Assembly: GCA_947476275.1 (NCBI GenBank)
Contig: CANJPQ010000002.1
Span: 124,001 to 188,000, forward strand
Reading direction: 5' to 3'
Origin: Fidelibacterota bacterium
Lineage (GTDB): Bacteria > Pseudomonadota > Alphaproteobacteria > Rhodospirillales > Rhodospirillaceae
Length of the DNA: 64,000 bases
A model generated the notes under the pieces. That model saw only the letters and a list, made by a program, of their open reading frames with translations. It had not been told where the DNA came from and ran no database searches. Both the position numbers and the translations under genes were made by a program. This document shows, piece after piece, positions 63,301 through 64,000 of this stretch. Each line of letters begins with the position of its first letter. The stretch's first letter is position 1.

Positions 63301-64000
63301 CTAGCGCCCGTAGTAAAGGGCGACCGTATGTTTCGCTTCCGCGAAAAACAGCCAGCGTTCGACGGTAATTCCAGCGGCCATTACTATAGCGGCGAGGATT
63401 GCGGCGGCGGTGGCGAGCCAATCCTGGCGGCCAGCCGTAACCACGAGCAGTAGGAGAGGGGCGATGAACCCGGCGCCGGTCGCGATCTGGCGCAGGCGTT
63501 CTGCGTGTTTGCGGGCCACGCGGTATCCCATTTCCTTCAGGAGGAAATTCTCTTCGGTATGGGGCCACTCCACGGAGCGGATGTCCGTGCCGCCAAGGCC
63601 CGTGGCACTTTGGATGGTCGCCGCCGGGGTCGGATCGTAATGCCACGCGCGGCGCTTCAGGGTGTAGCCGGCGGGAATGCTGATCACGGCAACCGCGCCG
63701 GTGATGAGCACAGTCCGCGCCGAGCCGGCCCCGAACGCCAGCAGGAAGGCGTGCAGCCAGGTCGCGCCGGTCATCAAGGAGAGCGCCAGATACACCGGCA
63801 CGGTGGTCGGATTGCTCCACTGTTTGATGGGCGTCAGGCTGCGATAGATCATCGCGGTGCAATACACGGTGATCAGCGCGCCTAGCGCCGTGAACACGCC
63901 GGCGAGGCGCGACAGATGATCCAGAAAGATCCACGCGCCAGCGAAGACGGTCGCGGGGATGAACGTGAGGATTGCCGCTACAGCCTCGCGCGACAGCCAG
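63301..64000 (-). CDS. dmsC: DmsC-like membrane anchor subunit (5' part outside window)
   Basis: The frame is open to the right edge, so the N terminus is missing; 233 residues are visible. Hydrophobic helices with WLSREAVAAILTFIPATVFAGAWIF, the YRSLTPIKQWSNPTTVPVYLALSLMTGATWLHAF region and a final GITVERWLFFAEAKH match the anchor subunit of DMSO-reductase-type enzymes, which passes electrons from menaquinol to a catalytic subunit. The catalytic and iron-sulfur partners must lie beyond the window. Confidence 0.82.
   Translation of the reverse strand, partial: WLSREAVAAILTFIPATVFAGAWIFLDHLSRLAGVFTALGALITVYCTAMIYRSLTPIKQWSNPTTVPVYLALSLMTGATWLHAFLLAFGAGSARTVLITGAVAVISIPAGYTLKRRAWHYDPTPAATIQSATGLGGTDIRSVEWPHTEENFLLKEMGYRVARKHAERLRQIATGAGFIAPLLLLVVTAGRQDWLATAAAILAAIVMAAGITVERWLFFAEAKHTVALYYGR

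Overview
The window looks like a chromosomal segment of a GC-rich alphaproteobacterium. Markers are HdaA, two EipB/DUF1849 envelope proteins, an ELM1-like DUF1022 protein, a DUF2066 protein, an RT0821/Lpp0805-type lipoprotein, and the purM / hdaA / ppk / ppx / rnd / aspS neighbourhood familiar from Rhodospirillales-like genomes. Genus cannot be fixed from sequence alone. No rRNA, tRNA, CRISPR array, intact insertion sequence or prophage was recognised. Almost everything is densely packed genes, many overlapping by 1-10 nt.

Layout. 1-3.7 kb: hflK (5' end outside the window), hflC, a DegP-type protease, holC, ndk. 3.7-8.8 kb: purN facing an inverted purM-eamA pair, a DUF2066 protein, hdaA, a SixA-like phosphatase. 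9-19 kb: ppk, ppx, a surface-carbohydrate gene, an isochorismatase-like hydrolase, an epimerase, rnd, aspS. 19-30.7 kb: a diguanylate cyclase, tandem EipB paralogues, a ROK kinase, an ETHE1/Blh-like lactamase-fold enzyme, a class II HDAC homologue, then xseB-ispA-dxs-tlyA (isoprenoid and rRNA modification), a secreted VOC protein and a class V aminotransferase. 30.9-35 kb (minus strand): fabI-aroC-sppA plus a small secreted protein. 35-40.6 kb: YihY/BrkB, an FkbM-like methyltransferase, an alpha/beta hydrolase, an accessory patch of very small proteins (tandem 65-aa secreted paralogues, a DUF5681 pair) and a lipoprotein. 40.8-45.3 kb: pdxH, a cation-diffusion exporter, a tandem Usp protein, EcsC, a TPR protein, cdd. 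45.3-46.9 kb: a multiply frameshifted membrane-protein pseudogene. 46.9-52.7 kb: a TonB-dependent receptor, an OGT/SPINDLY-like TPR glycosyltransferase, a radical SAM protein. 52.8-56.4 kb: a probable envelope-sensing locus (double PepSY-like secreted protein, a 24-aa membrane microprotein, OmpR/EnvZ-type two-component system). 56.4-64 kb: a TPR-2OG-oxygenase, pyrE, an ELM1 homologue, a hydroxypyruvate isomerase-like enzyme, two tandem GSTs, a trypsin-like protease fusion and a truncated dmsC-like gene.

How genes work together. HflKC and DegP are envelope/membrane protein quality control; ppk and ppx make and degrade polyphosphate; ispA and dxs supply isoprenoids; purN, purM, pyrE, cdd and ndk serve nucleotide metabolism. 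The most interesting candidates for undescribed biology are (i) the 52.8-56.4 kb locus, where a direct-repeat GTAAC operator-like array lies between the two-component system and a divergent operon encoding a 24-aa microprotein and a secreted protein with a duplicated domain, and (ii) the tandem 65-aa, two-cysteine secreted proteins at 38.7-39.15 kb.
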